NCBI GenBank assembly: GCA_944472135.2
Contig: OX235262.1
Coordinates: 165,601,509-165,665,508, forward strand
Source: Trichobilharzia regenti
Lineage: Eukaryota; Platyhelminthes; Trematoda; Strigeidida; Schistosomatidae
Length of the DNA stretch: 64,000 nucleotides
Direction: 5' to 3'
In this document: positions 63,621-64,000 of the stretch, one piece after another
Position numbering within the stretch: position 1 is the stretch's first letter
Layout: every line of letters starts with the position of its first letter
Notes under the pieces: model-generated
What the model was told of the DNA's origin: nothing
Database searches by the model: none
Seen by the model: the letters and a program-made list of their open reading frames with translations, nothing else
Made by a program: the position numbers and the translations under genes

Positions 63621-64000
63621 AATTGAAAACGCAATATCATTCGCTTAAATGTGTTGTTCTGAATTTCTTATTGTTCATAGAAATATGCCGGTTAGAAAAG
63701 GAAGTACAATTTATACTATATTTCGTGATCTTTCTTTTAATCATAAAATTACTTTTGACGCGTAGTAATTTTACACTAGTATATTGTCGGGATTTGTACT
63801 CCTTTGTTTACTTATGTGGTGTCTATTTTATGTAAAACGCATGCAAAGATCTGCCCATGGATACTTGGACATCAGATATAAATAAGTCTTCTCAGTGTAT
63901 TGTAATACCACCCCAGATTTGTACTCATTTCTCATACTAACTAAGGTTTAAAGAAACTCCCCAAAACAATACCACAAAGATAGAATTCTGCAAAATAGGT
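63621..64000. other. Unassigned AT-rich sequence at the right edge
   Basis: A 70-codon hydrophobic frame (63623-63835) has no recognisable domain. No exon border supported. Confidence 0.35.

Overview
The window reads as intronic DNA of a blood fluke (Schistosoma or a close relative). The grounds are many copies of one RTE-clade non-LTR retrotransposon, several Penelope-like elements with GIY-YIG endonucleases, and tRNA-headed SINEs carrying hammerhead ribozymes of the schistosome Sm-alpha kind. There are no operons, prokaryotic genes, rRNA genes or CRISPR arrays. Genus is an inference from repeat content; no search was run.

Only one cellular gene is visible. Eight small minus-strand exons (61845-61936, 42959-43228, 41137-41176, 33849-33917, 25535-25629, 21612-21698, 7269-7343, 2101-2210) have AG/GT borders and join with compatible phases at all seven junctions. 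They encode about 279 residues that match, in order, the late PH segment, the C2 domain and the entry to the RhoGAP domain of the BCR/ABR family (breakpoint cluster region, a Rho-family GTPase regulator). The 5' part lies to the right of the window and most of the RhoGAP domain to the left. Introns are 1.8 to 18.6 kb, and exons are about 1.4% of the locus.

The rest is layered transposon debris. RTE-clade copies lie at about 458-1370, 4150-5025, 8405-9150, 11550-11715, 14722-17480, 21975-23150, 24010-24850, 30575-32035, 35235-38538 (the most complete), 39690-40060, 43330-43560, 45165-47135 (interrupted by 45938-46811), 52190-53560, 53895-54235, 54245-54985 and 55340-59000 (interrupted by 55512-58373). 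Penelope-like copies lie at about 3400-3960, 25670-26340, 29180-30545, 32090-33690, 48722-50165 (a fold-back), 62330-63620 and, as a 3' end only, 39363-39610. Four SINE families, here named A to D, fill the gaps. A and B (and a separate fold-back element at 5853-6345) carry hammerhead or hammerhead-like folds. C is a simple tRNA-derived SINE. D joins a tRNA-like head to both ends of the RTE element.

The most notable points are: the phase-consistent BCR/ABR exon chain; repeated head-to-head dimers of SINEs and of a Penelope-like element; a 493-bp fold-back element with a hammerhead core in each arm, dated by an 11-bp target duplication; a 30-bp target duplication around a SINE; a 2 or 4 nt insertion at the reverse transcriptase catalytic box shared by several RTE copies; and a roughly 560-bp almost identical block in two inverted RTE copies that differ on either side of it.
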